This document shows, in pieces, positions 63,719-64,000 of a DNA stretch of 64,000 nucleotides. The position numbers were made by a program, and so were the translations under genes. Position 1 is the stretch's first letter; each line of letters opens with the position of its first letter. This DNA comes from Heterodera schachtii. Taxonomy: Eukaryota > Nematoda > Chromadorea > Rhabditida > Heteroderidae. The notes beneath the pieces were generated by a model. That model was not told where the DNA came from. It searched no databases and saw only the letters and a list, made by a program, of their open reading frames with translations. The stretch covers positions 572,777 to 636,776 of the forward strand of contig SIJG01000036.1 in assembly GCA_023374025.1 (NCBI GenBank), written 5' to 3'.

Positions 63719-64000
63719 AATATTTCTAAGTTAGTCAAAAGTTTAAAAAAATTGTTTATTTGCAAATAAATGATTCATGTGTTATTTTATATGTTAGAGA
63801 CAAGGAAATAGTACGCCAAAATGAGAGAAAAAGAAAAAACTTCACCCAGTTGAAAAATTTTTCCCTATGTTCAAATTTTCTTGAAATTTCGCATAGACTC
63901 ATATTTTGACCCCCTCTATCGAATCCCTGTTTATTTTTTGGAAGTTATGTTTTTAACTCGAGATCGGCTCTTGCGTTTTTACAAGGGAAAATCCCCCAAA

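Overview
The window is eukaryotic nuclear DNA, most likely from a tylenchid plant-parasitic (cyst-type) nematode. Three things point there. A complete nematode cuticle collagen gene is present at 8184-9485. The other genes carry small introns, mostly about 40-250 nt, with animal-type exon structure. At least four introns need GC-AG rather than GT-AG splice sites, a feature reported as unusually common in cyst nematodes such as Globodera. The organism call is an inference; no species-specific marker was recognised.

Layout. 1-3430: repeats (a TA-flanked inverted-repeat element and a fold-back element) with a few possible exons. 3749-5604 (-): dihydrodiol dehydrogenase-like oxidoreductase. 6089-7305 (+): unrecognised multi-exon gene with no start found. 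8184-9485 (+): cuticle collagen. 9893-13122 (-): NUDT18-like Nudix hydrolase with a 35-bp minisatellite in an intron. 13123-17195: no gene seen; minisatellite, polypurine tracts and poly-G runs. 17196-19181 (-): glutamine-rich protein. 19182-25909: long low-complexity spacer. 25910-28539 (-): atypical TALE-class homeodomain protein. 28540-33286: low-complexity DNA, a palindromic array and a fold-back element. 33287-34386 (-): small unrecognised membrane-protein-like gene. 34539-35198: two small transposon-like insertions with perfect 8-bp target duplications. 35436-37287: a near-perfect palindrome carrying two head-to-head copies of one secreted/membrane Thr-rich gene. 38368-40009 (+): proteasome beta subunit PSMB4/pbs-7. 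40256-40672: fold-back element. 40673-46377: spacer with CT microsatellite and poly-G/C tracts. 46378-50824 (+): PSKH1-like kinase. 51877-57987 (-): Golgi alpha-mannosidase II. 58315-61085 (-): SRP receptor alpha subunit. 61523-62095 (+): divergent histone H2A variant. 62331-63247: nested fold-back elements. The remainder is AT-rich.

How the genes relate. Most are unrelated housekeeping or regulatory genes. The SRP receptor and mannosidase II genes lie in tandem on the minus strand, 327 bp apart, both serving the secretory pathway, and could be a nematode operon. Mannosidase II and the SRP receptor each contain conserved stretches broken by single extra bases. These are most simply consensus sequence errors, so the protein models bridge them only in description.

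Most unusual items: the symmetric twin-gene palindrome, a family of 8-bp-TSD fold-back elements sharing an internal core (including one nested insertion), the homeodomain that lacks the normally invariant Trp48, the acidic-tailed H2A variant, and the GC-AG introns.
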